NCBI GenBank assembly: GCA_021186555.1
Contig: JAJKFL010000005.1
Location: forward strand, 50,809,635 to 50,873,634
Length of the DNA stretch: 64,000 nucleotides
Reading direction: 5' to 3'
Source of the DNA: Reticulitermes speratus
Taxonomy: Eukaryota; Arthropoda; Insecta; Blattodea; Rhinotermitidae
Each line of letters opens with the position of its first letter. Position 1 is the first letter of the stretch. Positions 1 to 13,723 of the stretch are shown one piece after another. The notes beneath the pieces were generated by a model. It was given only the letters and a program-made list of their open reading frames with translations, ran no database searches and was not told the DNA's origin. Both the position numbers and the translations under genes were made by a program.

Positions 1-527
1 ATTTGGATCTGTGATGAACATGCTTCTATCAGTAAGCATACAAAATTATGTGTTGTGTGTGTCATATAAAAAAAAGAGATTCCCGTTTGTAATTCAGGAA
101 GCTTTGCCAAGGTTTTTAGCGTCAAAATGGAAAGGCTGTAGATGATAGAATTTAAAGATTTACATTTGTAGTTTAGAAAGTTTTGTTGCAGTTTTAATTT
201 CTGTTGTATTTAGGAAGAGGGAGGAGAAATGACAAATAAAAGGAACACGAGAGAATTCTCAGGAGAACTGATTCGACCATATAAGTTATATAAATTTAAC
301 AGTTTTAACAGAGACATGTGCTGGGTACAGAATGGATATAGGAAGGAGAAGGAATGATAATACGAACAAATAAAAGCGACTGAAAAAACAATACGGTAGA
401 AGCGTGATGCCATAAGAATACAGTTTCTTTAACGTCCGGACGGATATACCAACACCGACACTGTCGTCGGCCATCACACTCGTTACAACGTGTAAACAAC
501 CTGTCCGTCCTACCCCAAAGGCAAATC

Positions 528-540
528 TGCGCATGCGCGA
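528..540. promoter_or_regulatory. NRF-1-like palindrome, candidate Cdc45 promoter
   Basis: The sequence TGCGCATGCGCGA matches the NRF-1 consensus (YGCGCAYGCGCR). It lies about 465 bases upstream of the Cdc45 start codon, in a CpG-richer stretch. NRF-1 sites are common in promoters of growth and replication genes. That this is the Cdc45 promoter is inference; no TATA box or transcription start is evident. Confidence 0.5.
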
Positions 541-1004
541 TATTGTCACTGGTTGCCAGGATCTAATTCGCAGAACAAATGTAGAGGCTTTCCCTTGCAG
601 TTTTCGACGGGAATTTTACAGTACAATAATAACTTGTATCGTATCACGACTAATTTGCTTTTAAGTTCACGTTGATTACTTTATTAGAATTGAAGGTGTA
701 CCACGCGTTAGTGTTTTGTCACCTAGAATCGTGTTCGAAACTTACCAGAAGCGAATGGTGTATCTGGTAGGAATAGGAAGTATTGCAGTTATTGAAGATT
801 GCAGTCTACTGGTATTTACCGCCGACACTTTGTAATTAGTACGAATGTTTCATTCCAATTACTGTCAATAACGGTGTGGAAACCGGAAAACACGTATTTT
901 AATTCTCCGACTAATGTTGGCTTGCCTGTCAACCTTGCAATATGGCGGATTGTGGGCGCCAATGGTGTTAAAGATATGAAATTTTAAAGTTTATGTGACG
1001 AATT

Positions 1005-4000
1005 ATGTACATAGAGGATTTAAAAAAAGACTTTTATAACGTGTTGATTGGAAAGGTATGGCATTCTACTTTTCATACTCGTTAATAAATTAAAGTTTGA
1101 ATTTTACTGACTATTTCGTTTATGGTGTATTGTACAGATCAAAGGTTTCTCCTTGACCGGTGATCTGTTGGTATATTAAGTACAAATTTTGAAAAAGTTT
1201 GATATTAGGCAGGCAGTTAGAAGTACATTTGGCCAAATTGCGCCAATAAAGTATAACATGGAAAAGGTGATTTCTAAGTGTCCCTGTAGAGCTTTAAATA
1301 ATTATATCCATTTGTATGACTGGCATTTAAGTGTAAATTACTGTGACTTCTTCTTTACAGAGGATACTTTTACTAGTGAACTATGACATTGATGCAATAT
1401 GCACCTGCAAAATCCTTCAGTGCCTTTTCCGGTATGACAGTATTATGTATACATTGGTTCCCGTGCAAGGCATAACCGATCTTCAGAAAGCCTACGAAGA
1501 AAATTCAGAAGAGGTAATAATCCAGTCACTGCCTCCATCTTATTTTATTTTTTTTATGTGTAGGACGTCAGCACATCACTGATTATAATTATGTTTGACT
1601 ATTTCTGCTGTTGAACTGAATTGATCGTGGTATCAGCCATAGGCGTGCCTTGAGGGGGCAAGGGTGGCAAATTCCCCTCCAGTACTTTTTCTACCTAAGA
1701 ATAGTTTTTTCACTACAGAGTTGAAGAGGGGCAAATGAAAAATTGGGGCAAGAGTGGGGGAAAAGGATGTATGTACATTAAGGACTGGTTCAAACCAAAC
1801 TTCCCCCTCTTTCTAACTTGACTCCTTCATAAATTAAAGTTCCTAATACCATTGTTTGATTTTGTCCCCCCCCCCCCCTCCTTCCCCCAGTGTTATTCGC
1901 CAAGTTATGCTTATGGTCTCAGCCAAGTTTTTTCAATGCCATAATTTTACTAAAGTATCACAGGCCTCTCCCTATAAGTGTGCAAGGCACCATTCACACC
2001 ATAATCACTCAAGCAGGGTAGTACTTTAGCCAGTGTCAATGTGTTCATTTATGGTAGTGCAGTTTATCAATTAGCTGTACTGTGTGTGGTTAAAGTGTAA
2101 TGTAAGTTAGGCTTCTATGTACAGTGTTTTTGTAGCTATTGTGGCTGTAAAACTGTGACCACCTACTTAATAGTTTTGTCTTGCGCTGCTTTTTGACATG
2201 CACTGTTCACTAGATGTGGTTATGGTGGTATATATATATATACTGTGATATTTAAATTTGGTGGTAGGTTAGTTTAGTAACAGATTGTGTTTTAGTATGC
2301 AGGATGTGAAATAAGAGTACATCATATCACTTTCAGAAAATATGATACAGTTATGTTATTAAAACAGTAATGCTGGGAACTGCTCAAAAACGTATCATTG
2401 TGTTATGATGCAGCTTCCTTCTCAACTAAACAGTATGGAAGTTTTTACCTGCACTTTGTACCATATATCATGAAGATCCCTTCTGCCATCACCAAAAATA
2501 TTGTGTGACACAGCAGAAGTGCAGCTTTTATGATCATTTTGTTTTTATTTCTTCAGATAAAGTATGTAGTGCTTGTGAACTCTGGTGGCACTATAGACAT
2601 TGTTGATGCACTTCAGCCGGAAGAGGATGTTGTGTTCTTTGTTATTGACAGTCACAAACCAACTGATGTGTGCAATGTGTATAACAATGGACAGGTAAGG
2701 TGAATTCTAAAGGATTCTGGCAATGATATGTGATTATGTGAATAGTTGTGACTGGAGTTTTGGACATGGTCAGTTGTCTCAGGCTATAAGAACCCACTGT
2801 GTTTCAGAGGCTGAATCAGCATCTGAAATGTTGGATTTTATAGCCTGATACCATGTTCAATATCCAGTGCTGTGGTGGCTGATCGAAGCATTTCCTGCTG
2901 AGTTTGTGTGTAAGAAAATGCAAGGAACAATAATATTTGATTTTGCAGTGTGGTATGTGTAGTGTGATTATCTTTGCAGCAAAAGATTTAGATATATACA
3001 AGAAATGAACATAAGTGTGAATGAGGTATTGAGAATTGTGAACAGTGTATTTGGAAAATGTAACTGTTGTTTATACATTTAACAAGTTAGGAAATATATG
3101 CATCATGTAACAACTTTGACATGTTTACTCCCTTGTGTTTGATTATCTTAATACCTATAAGACTACAGAAAAAAGTACATTCGAGTTAAAGTCTGTTTCA
3201 TCTTCGTGTGCCACTTTTATTAAAAATCTTATGTTTATACCAGTAAATATTTAGCAAGTTGCAAGTTACTTGAAGGACATGCATTTCTACGTGTAGGTCT
3301 TTGTGTAAAGTGTAGAGCAAATGATTATTTTTTTTTTTTTTTTATTTGAATGTGTTGACACATTTGAGTGAAACTTTTCAATATCAGAGTTCACAAAACT
3401 CTCGTTTACTGGTTCTTTTGTTTCATGCATACAGACAGACAAGGTGAAGTTAATAGCCACAGTTGTGCAACTTCTCATTGTGAGTGCACCAATGAATGTA
3501 TTGAGTAGATTCAGCATGACAGTTCTGAAGATCATTGGTTGAAAATTAAAGAGCTTCAATGTGACATCATAGGTGGCAGCTCAAATATCTCAGTGTTAAA
3601 TAATTATGTTTTATGCGAGACTTAAGGTTGTCACATTGGTGTGGCTGAAGATGCAGGTCTTCTGGGGTGTGATGCTGTGTCTTTGGGCGATAAGGTCCCG
3701 ATGACATAGTGTTACATCCTAGAAGACTTGCATCTTCAGCTGTTTCTGTTGTCATCCAAAGAAATATGAATATGGATATAACTAAGGTTTGTTTTTCCTA
3801 GATAAGACTGCTGTCGAGAGCAGAAGACGATGAGGGTATACCAGATTTTGAAGAAATTTTTCAGGATGAGGTAATGCATAAAGTGCTCATTTTGACTGTA
3901 ATAGTCAGCCTTCCTGGTGTGAATCTTTGGAAATGGTGAAACAGAAAGACAGAGACACTTACATGGATGCCTGAGATTTGCTGTAAATGATAGCAGTTGG

Positions 4001-7000
4001 TGACTTTTAAATAAAATTGTTTGGTCAAAACAAGTTAGCCAAGTGGTAACACATCCAAGTTGTTTATATTGTGTGCATCTTCACATGTGCACTGAATGCC
4101 CTCACTGAGGTATTTTCTGAATGTGAATGCCAGAATATGTAGTACCTTAAGATGTACTTCCATTGCTTCCTAATTCCTTCCAATTCATCATTTATAATAC
4201 TTCTTTTTTTTTTCAGTACTACAAAAGCTATGTAGTTGATGCTGGCATTGTAACCTGTACAAAGATAAGTCTTAGTGTTACAGTATTTAAAGACAGTTGT
4301 CACAGCTCTTGATATTTCTCTTGCTATGTACGTGGTATTGGCTTTGTAACGAATGCAAAGATAAATCTTAATGTCACAGTATTGAAAGAAGTTTGTTGTA
4401 ACTCATGATATCTCTCTGACTTTCCACTGAAAAATAACTACATGGCTGATCACATTATATATCATAAAATGAAGATACAGTAGATGGTAATTTGCGTCAT
4501 TTGTATAGCTGTATTTATGGATGTAGCATAATTTTAAATTTTTGAAATTATTCGTAGTATGTGTTGTATGCAGAAGTCTTTGGGTCTTACATTGTCCAGC
4601 AATTGGTTGTATTGTATGAGAAAATATTTTTGAACACTTCGTGCTTGCAGTCAGAGGAGGAAGATGAAGGTGGTTCAGATGCTGACTCAGGGAGTGAAGG
4701 TAGAGCAGAGGAGTCGCATCAGGGCAAACGACGACGTCTTGATGAAGAAGCAATACTTAAGAAACGAGAACGACGTCTTTGGGAGGAGAAGAGGGATAGA
4801 CTTATGTTTGACTACACTCAGTTTAGTTATTACGGCCGCTCGGTGAGTTTTCTGTAATTTGGGAATAACTGCTTGCCTTCTGGCCTAGAAAGGTTTGCTG
4901 AACAACAGTAAAATCTAGTGGTCTCTGTTAAGTTCCATCTACTGCTGGCTGAACCATGTTATCCTAGACCAGCAGTGTGTTAGATAAATGAGATGAAACT
5001 AAATCCTTAAACCGTTTTTGAAGTCGGACTTACTGGACAAATAAATGTTAGAAAATATGTTTTCATGGCGATGAAGATCTGCGCTGCAGTTCGGTGGTCT
5101 GTGACACAGTGCAGTATGGTAGGTGGGTTCCAACATTTCAACAACTGCCTCCGTCTCCAGAGTTTAACTGTGCTGTTACCATGATGCCTGATGTTTGTAG
5201 CCATCAGCTGTTGCTCTGAAGTGCATTAGATATCATCACATTTTGTCACAAATTTGTTATTGCCTCCCAATGTCTTGATGCTTTCTAGCTTTCAATCTAT
5301 GTGACGAGACACTTCAGTTGTTACAGGAAATGTATACCTGGGGTACATCTGAGAAATTCCGTACATGAAATAAATTTAAAATTGTTATAACAAAGGAATG
5401 TGAACTGTTAACATCGCACTACACATGAACTACTGCAATTACAGTTAACAGTCAAGTCTGTGTACTGGATGACAGGAGGTCGACTGTAAATTGGAGCGGG
5501 ATGTTTGTACAGTAAAACCCCTATTTAATGAATTGCTGGGGGGGATTAGAATATATTTCACTAAATCGAGGTGTTCATTAAATGGAGGTTATATGTTTAT
5601 ATGGAGCTATTGTCGGGACATGAAAAAATCATCGCTAAATCCGGGATTTCACTAAATGCGAGAATATTATATCGGGGTTTTACTGTATTTTCCACCATAT
5701 GCACACCGTCTCTAGGGTCTACCCAGATCCTTATTCAAAGGGTAACACAGACATTTTCCCTGAGAGTAAAGTAGCAGGAGCTGAAGGTTATCATCTGCAT
5801 TCTTCTAATGCTTAAGTCAGATGTGCTTATGTGCAAGATGTATTGCATCTTTATTTTTAATTTGCAGTACATGGGAATCGATCCCATGATATATTACATT
5901 ATTTATTCTCGTGTTCACGTAGGCACTACTGAAGAGCATTATGCACAGTCGTTACTGCCCTCTATGCTCCTGTTACAGGGCTAGCTTATATTGTGAGGAA
6001 TATGCGTGAAGAATAAGCTATCTTGGTTAACTTGCCCAGATGATGGAACTGGTCACTTTAGCTAGTACTTATGTCATTTCCTTTTCTTTACAGAGCGCTG
6101 TGATAATATTTGAACTTGCATGGAAACTGTCAAAGGACAACACAGATCTCTTATGGTATGTGTGAAAACATAATTAAAAATGCAAGACAGCATTCATCCA
6201 CTGACAATATTAAATCATAGTTTTAAATGTATTAGAACAGCGGTCGCCAACCGGTGGTCCGCGAGAAAATTTTGGTGGTCCGTGGAGAAATTTGAACATT
6301 ATTTGCAATTTTTATGTTTATTATACTGTTTCATTATATTCTGATTCGTCTTCGTGTCACCGACACAGGATCGCTGACAATTTTCGCCTTATTACGTTGC
6401 ATCAAATTCACGTTCCAAGAACGATGACAATCGCCACCGTCGACCCACCAGCGGCGCAGCTTTTTCATGTTAGTGGTCCGCGGGATTCAAAATTGTGAGT
6501 TTAGTGGTCCGTGAGGTCCGAATGGTTGGCGACCGCTGTATTAGAAAATGCAAATGATAATGAAATTTAAATAAGTGAAGTTCAGTTTTTAGGATAGTTG
6601 ATGTAATAGAAATGCTTTCAAGGTATACAGATTGATGAACATTTCATATTTTTAGCCTGCCCAAGGCGTAACATTTTGCCTAAATGAGCGCATGCATGAC
6701 AAATGTCTCTTTGGACTAAGGACTGGGACTTAATGATGTGTGCATGCACCTTCTAATCAGCATATCAGCTGAACTTAGCACCAGTTAATGGCAGTAGAAA
6801 TGAAATGGGGTGATACTGCCACAAATGAACATCAAACAAAGAATTCTGTGTTCAGATTGTTCACTCCCAGAGATGAGCAGATGTGTGGTGCAGTTATCAT
6901 TGACCTTGGATGTTTAGAAAAGCAAATGCCCACATGAATGAAAAATAATTCTTATTCTCTAAGTATCTGACTGGTTTATCATAATGAAACTTATTAACTT

Positions 7001-10000
7001 TGTTGATTTTTTGGATTGTCTAATGTATGAGTATTGTCTGGGTTATGATGCTATATATATTTAGTGTCCAAGATTTTGGAAGGACCTGCTGCTACATATT
7101 CGAAGAAGCAGTTCTACCCTGAAGATGGAGGCAGTTGCGTTCCTCCAAAATATTGGTGACCGCCTACCAGAGTACAGAGCACTGTCAGAGTGTCACTGAA
7201 GATTAGTATGTCTGTTACAGGTGGGCGATTGTGGGTGTTACGGAGCAGATACTGTTGGGAAAGGTGGAGAATCAGCAGTATGTCCTGGAGACAGGGAACT
7301 TGCAGGGTCACGTGGCTCGTCTTGGTTACCAGGGTGAGGCATTGGATGACGAGAACTCCACCCATCATAAGACTGCCATTAAGATTACATATGACAAAGA
7401 GTATCCTTTAAAACAGAGTAAATTAACTGTGCTGTATGTATGGTAGGATGTAGATTATGAAATGTATAAAGAAAACCCTCTAGATAGAAGTGTTACAAGA
7501 TTATATTCAATCTTGGTTAGTAGTGGGTTGTCACAGTAGAAGTATTGTCAAATCACATATTGATGTTTGTGTTTGGTCTTGACAGTTTCATGACAGTGAA
7601 ATGTTGGTAACCATCTACCTGCAGGGTACAAGTAACCTGAAGATCGATGTCGCAAGTTCCTTTGAAATACCAGTAACCACCAGTGAACCTACACAATTTC
7701 ATGACCTAGAAGACCACAGTATTAATGTGTAACGTCTCTTTTTGTTTATGTTTTCCCCCTTAACGTAATGTTAGCCTGCAATTGGCACTTTATCGTCACT
7801 GGACAGTGGAGGCGAGCCTTCGCCATTCAATGTACTCAGCCGTGAAGTTAAAACTATGGACTCTTCGTGGGCAGAAGAAACTTCATGAGTTGCTTGCTGA
7901 GATGGGGTGAGATAAATTCGTATTTCCATAGAGTGTGGTATGTTTGGCAGAATGAAGTTAAATGGGGTCACAGAATAATACGCTCCGAGACACATTTTTA
8001 AGCACTTAAAATGATTTCTTGTGCGGAAAAATTATCAGAGAATGTCCTTTGAATTTTGCAGTGAGATGTGTTGTATCCTTTTGTAGATTGCCCCTTGTTC
8101 AGAGCAGGCAGAAGTTCAGTGCAATGGACCTAGTGCTTCGTCAAGAATTTCATTCAATGGTAGCGAAACTTGCGGACAAGTACCAGTTGAACGACATTGT
8201 TTTTGCGTCCTTCGTTTTGCAGTATGGCTTCCGCAGTCGTTACTGTGCTGCCGATGTATTCTATGCCATGCTGGCCAATCTGGAATCCACGGTAAGTTGC
8301 ATTTTGTGTTCAGTTCTTTTGTTCCTCTACCTTGGTGTTGATTCTACTAATCCTGGTGCAGGCATGTAAGATGAACATGAGTACAGTTACTATAAGTGCT
8401 GCCCAATTATGAGCAAAATGCCATACAGAAGTTCAGTAGTATCAGCTGAAACTGCATCCCAACTCATTGTGTTTTCTACCATGGAAAATAATTTAGTTTA
8501 AGGCAACACATGTTGACATTTTAATTTCTTGGTTTTATTTCCTTTTTTGTTTTCTCTGACAGGGGAGGGATAAATCACCAGCTGACTGTTTCATGGATGC
8601 TTTGGATTGTTTATCCAGGTATGTATCAGGTGACCAGTCTGTGATGTTGTTCCACTGTTTGCAAAATGCAAGTCTGTTTATTTGCATTACACATTGCGTG
8701 TGCTATTGCGACACAAATAGAAAAACAACTCTCCCCCCCCCCCCCAATTAACTGTGTTACAAAGATTGATATTAACATGATTTCACAGATGTTTATTTCT
8801 CCTATTTGCAGTGAAGAAAGGTATCTTGTATGTCAGTAACATGCATTAGTCGGCATGTTACGTTACATTTTTTTTTAATGGAAGTTTTCATTTGTATCAC
8901 GTTTTTGGTGACATGTAAGCGCAGAAAATGAAGGTAATTTGTTCTTCCTAATGCCACATGTTTATTTCTTTGAGATTTACTGTACCTTTGTTTGTTCAGA
9001 CAGAAAAAATGTGTTTTGGAGCAAGGAATTGAAAAGGCGAAACAGATGTTGACATGCATCTTCAAGCAGGTGCAAGCAGCACTCGATATGCGCCAAGTTG
9101 TGTCCGCTGGTCCCTTTGTTTACTTGATATTACAGGAGGTATGGTGTAACATTTAATGTAAACATGTATCTTGTTTTCTGACAAGTTTTTTTGTATTAGT
9201 GAGCTGGTGGCCTGTTGTCAGGTTTTAAGTTTGTCTTTAAAAACGAAACCAATAGATGAGCTGTAGATTGCTCTTTGTTTCTTGTTACGTTTTCATCTAG
9301 TACAAGCTTTATATTATTCATACTGTGCATATTCTTACAATTAATACACTATTAAGTGCATTTGTTGGTTGATGTATTAAATCTAGGACAAAATTTGCTT
9401 TTGTTGAATCTTTTTTTATATATACGTATATTTATTTTAAAGATGATATTGGCAGTATTTACAGTATACAAAGAAAAGTCATAAAATTGTTCCTATAACC
9501 AATTTAGCTAACTAGGATTATGTGAAACAAAAGTTAAAGATAGGGAAATATAAATAACAGTGAAAAAAAAACTAAAAACACTATGCCTGATGGTGAGCTG
9601 GCTACAGCAGGATATGTTTCGGTCGTTTACGTTTGTAAGTTTTGTATAAAGAGTTCAGGTCGTCTAGAGTGTAATTTCCGATTTGTTGGACCAGAGGGTT
9701 AGGATGAGATGGACAGTTAGCAAAAAATTTGGCCGTAAGTTGGTGGATGAAGTCTCGGATGGGTTCAATATTAAGGGTTTCATGCAAACGGGAGATGGGA
9801 GTACCCCTGAGATAGTCACCGATCACTTGCAAGCTCCTGTTTTGGACGACTTGGAGTTTGAGTTAGAATCACACGTGGTATTGCAGACAGTGGCGGCGTA
9901 AGTAAGAAGGGAGCGGATGAGTAATTTATATAGGGTTAATTTGGAGGTTTGTGAGAGCATGGAGTCTCGAGTAGGTAGGCGGAAGATGTTACAAAGAGTA

Positions 10001-13000
10001 CCTGTGGCTTTGTTGGTGACGGTACGTAGGTGCTTAGTGTAGAGCAGTTTTGGGTCTAGAAGAAGGCCTAAATATTTTACGTCCGAGGCGCAGCGCACAG
10101 ATGTGTTACCAATTTGAACGGGTTCTGGAAGAGGGGGGGGGGTGGTGCTTTGAAAATAGTTTCTGTCTTATGGGCATTTAAACGGAGTTTCCATTTGATA
10201 AAGTATTTGAGTAAGGTGGCTACAGCTTGGCTAAGTCTGTGGGAGATGGTGTCAGGACGCCAGGACTGAGATAAAAGAGCTGTGTCATCTGCGTATAAAG
10301 CTAGGAGTGTGTGTGAAGGACGTGGCATGTCAATCTAGTTTGATGTTTCTTTATGGACATCTGTCCAGGTTGAAATATTTGTGATGTTAGCCCGTGCAGA
10401 GAAGTTTAAGGAGGAGTCCATATAGACAGGCATATCTGTGTATGTCCATGTAGCCAGGCTGCTTTCCTGGTCCTTAAGGAAACAAAAGCTGACATCATGG
10501 CTTCTCTGGGAATGTCGGCAGACACTGTGTTTTGTCCAGTAGAACATGGTCATGCTTCTCAAGGTCCCTGATCATAGTGAGATTCTGAGCAACAAGGATG
10601 GAGATGCAATGGCTTGAAAACGATGAAGTTGTTCACGCTTCAGACCTGAGCCAGCAGTTTCAGTCTCATCTGTGTTGTCAGACTCAGAATCAGAGTTACC
10701 GTATATTCTCGAATCTAATCCGCACCCGAATCTAATCCGCACCCAGTTTTTGGCGACTTCTTAAACGAAAAAAAGTTAGTTCGCGATTCTAATCCGCACC
10801 TTTCCTTCAACCACCCCTTGCCCACGGGGCGACTGATTGAATAATATTGGATGTTACCAATGCGTTAACCTTTAGCGGCCGGACTTATTTCTCAGCTTTG
10901 CCCTTTAAATCGAGATAAGTGGCCTACTTTACGGCACAAGCCCTGTGTGATCGGGTCTGCGGTCCCCGCGTTGGCCGTTTAAACTTTTGCGCTATCGTTA
11001 GAAAAACTTTAATATTATTTTATCTGGAAGAGATAAAATGGTGGAATTACTTCCATTTTGTAGAAAATGGAACACGCTTTTAGCAGAGCACTTTAGAAAT
11101 TCAGCATGTATCCTTACTGCCTAAATAAACAAAATGCAATTTCATATTCTTGTGAATTTGAATTTTATGTCGTCATTTTTGTGTAAATAATATAATAAAA
11201 TAATAGATTATTGTATTGTATTGTTCTTACGTTGTTTATTAATTACGTTACTTACGTTATTGTTATATTGTACAGCAGCTCAATCATTATTCCAAAATCC
11301 AGCTGTAGACCGCGAATCTAATCCGCACGCGAATCTAATCCGCATCTGATTTGTTAGCCCTCTAAAACTGCAAAAAAGGTGCGGATTAGATTCGAGAATA
11401 TACGGTAATAAATTTATAACCAACTGATACACAATTGAACCACTTTTACTGTAGCGTCTATATTATTATACGCCCCTACATATGTTTTGGACCTCAGTCC
11501 ATCCTCAGGGGGTCTCGTTCGTAAAAAGCCACTAAATCAAAATACATATTGTCATGGGAATATACAGCACTTATGTACCACTATTGTGGTAAAATTGTCT
11601 TAATATAATAGTAAAATTATTAAAACACAGTTCTTTATGTTAAAAACCTTGTTAAAAGATTTGTGTACTGGTTGTATAAAATATGAGGATGCGGAAATAC
11701 TGGCTTATATTTGAGCGTCTGGAAATGCGTAATCTTTCATTGTGTGTCTGTGGATTACGATGTTGCGTGTACTGTCTGCCAGGTTACGGAATGTAGGGGC
11801 GTATAATAATATAGACGCTACAATAAAAGTAGTTCAATTGTGTATCAGTTGGTTATAAATTTATTAATTCATAAAGATGCACGGTGATACTAATATGAAA
11901 TTCAGAATCAGAGCTTTGTGTACATGGCGCACTCTAAGCACTGGGTGACCACACAAGGTATGAGGCAATCAAGAGACATACTGTTGCTAGACAGAAAACA
12001 CTGTAGGCTGGTGACAGGGATGTTAACTGGCCATAGTTCACTGAGGGGGCATCTAAACATTGTGGGCCTCTAAGAAAACTCTTTGTTGGGGAAATGTGGG
12101 ACTGAGGAGAATCCTTCACGTTATATTCACTGTGCATCATTATAACAAATCAAAGGTTTAAAAACCAACATATGCACTGTATTCTTACAAGTAAGTCAAA
12201 TGCCCCTACATATGTTTCGGCTTCAACAAGCCATCGAGCTTGGATATCGAGCATATGTAGAACTTTGACCCCCTGAAGATGGCTCGTTGAAGCCGAAACA
12301 TATGTAGGGGCATTTGACTTACTTGTAAGAATACAGTGCATGTGTTGGTTTTTAAACTTTTGAGGAGAATCCTGTTGCCACATATTGTGATAATTCCCAA
12401 CCTTAGCTGAGCGGAGACTAGAGACCTTCAGGTCTACATTGTTAGAGCCAATAGATATGTAGAAAGCCTCAGTGAAAATGGTGATGGCTCTGGCAATACA
12501 GTGAGCTCTTGTTCATAGTAAGGTCTCATCAGGTGGCTGTCCCCACAAGATGAGATACAAATACAAAACATTTTACTGGTAACCGTGTCTTTTCTTTTTT
12601 TTTTAACCAGGGAACATTAGACGCAAAGATGTTCTCTCGTCCACATTGCATCACCCTTCTGGCCCATTTTGCCCTAAGAGCGTATGTGGCAAGCTCACGG
12701 AACCGCAAAGCACCAAGCCTGCCCCTCATTGCATCAGCACCTCATGACTTGGACAAAGGCACCTGTCTGGTTGTTGGAATTCCTCCCACTTGTGAGGACT
12801 CACCAAAGAAGTAAGTTGAAGCTGTTGTTTGTAGTATTGTGATAAATTTTTTTCCATTTGGCATTAACGTGACTGTTCAATTAGTTCAGCTATTGTTGAT
12901 TGGGAGGGTGATCATGATGTCAAGTTTAAAAACTTTTTATAATCACGAAATGTCAGGGGTTCATATTACACCAAGGCCTTGTTTCAAGCCCTAGTTGTGT

Positions 13001-13661
13001 TCCTGGAAAAGTGGGCATAAATAAAAAGTGATATTCCTATAAGAAAAATAAATTTAAATAAATGCAAATAAACCAGCCAAAGGGTGTTAGACCAAAAATC
13101 AGAGGGCATAAGTTAAGAGGTGATGTAAATTGGTAAGGGGTGTTAAAGAAAAAAGGTGTAAAACAGGGCCTTGTTGTACTTCAAATGTGACTGAAGTGTT
13201 ATTTGGTTTCCACTGCCCTCTGCTGCCACAGTGATGTATTTTATCAGTACCACGATTATGACAGGTCGACCTCGGTGGACTAGTGGTTAGCGTGCTCGCC
13301 ACTGGACCCAAGGTTCGCGGGTTCGATCCCTACCGAGGTCGATGGATTTTTAAGGGTGATAAAAATTCGGAGCACCACTTCCTTTGGAGGGGAAGTAAAG
13401 CCGTCGGTCTCATGTCGTAGATTTACAGCATGTAAAAGAACCTTCGGGCATGAAGAAGAACCAGTAGTGTCCGTAAGCTAAATTCAAGCGGCCATTTCTC
13501 ACCCAAGTCTCCTGACTGACTGCCAGATGGCTCTGGCAGTCACATCAGGATCGAGTCGAAAAGCGCGGCCAGTGAACCGGTCCCTCACTGCCGCAAATGC
13601 ACAAAGACCTCGTAACCTCGGTAAGAGGAGGCCCAAGCCCATATAGGGCTGTCGAGCCATG

Positions 13662-13723
<62 letters not shown>

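Larger units (their letters stand above)
10696..11901. mobile_element. Fold-back element FB-1 with nested MITE
   Basis: Inverted arms at about 11406-11481 and 11792-11866 enclose a 310-bp centre. The unit is flanked by the 12-bp direct repeat TCAGAATCAGAG (10684-10695 and 11902-11913). A 707-bp MITE sits at its left edge, so it entered later. The left arm has a hammerhead motif on the - strand; the right arm keeps only its 3' end (TGTAGGGGCG). The right end carries ATGCACGGTGA, as in other members. Confidence 0.75.

Noticed and set aside
3644-3740. Hammerhead motif starting CTGAAGA
   Set aside because: The GAAA box and cleavage triplet are missing; only an inverted repeat remains.
10335-10562. 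75-codon - strand frame next to the LINE
   Set aside because: It does not continue the reverse transcriptase and shows no recognisable motif.
13265-13340. tRNA gene at the SINE family A head (and likewise the heads at 17540, 29013, 55122, 59690)
   Set aside because: Boxes A and B are present, but each is followed by a shared SINE body and the cloverleafs are imperfect; multiple copies have target duplications.
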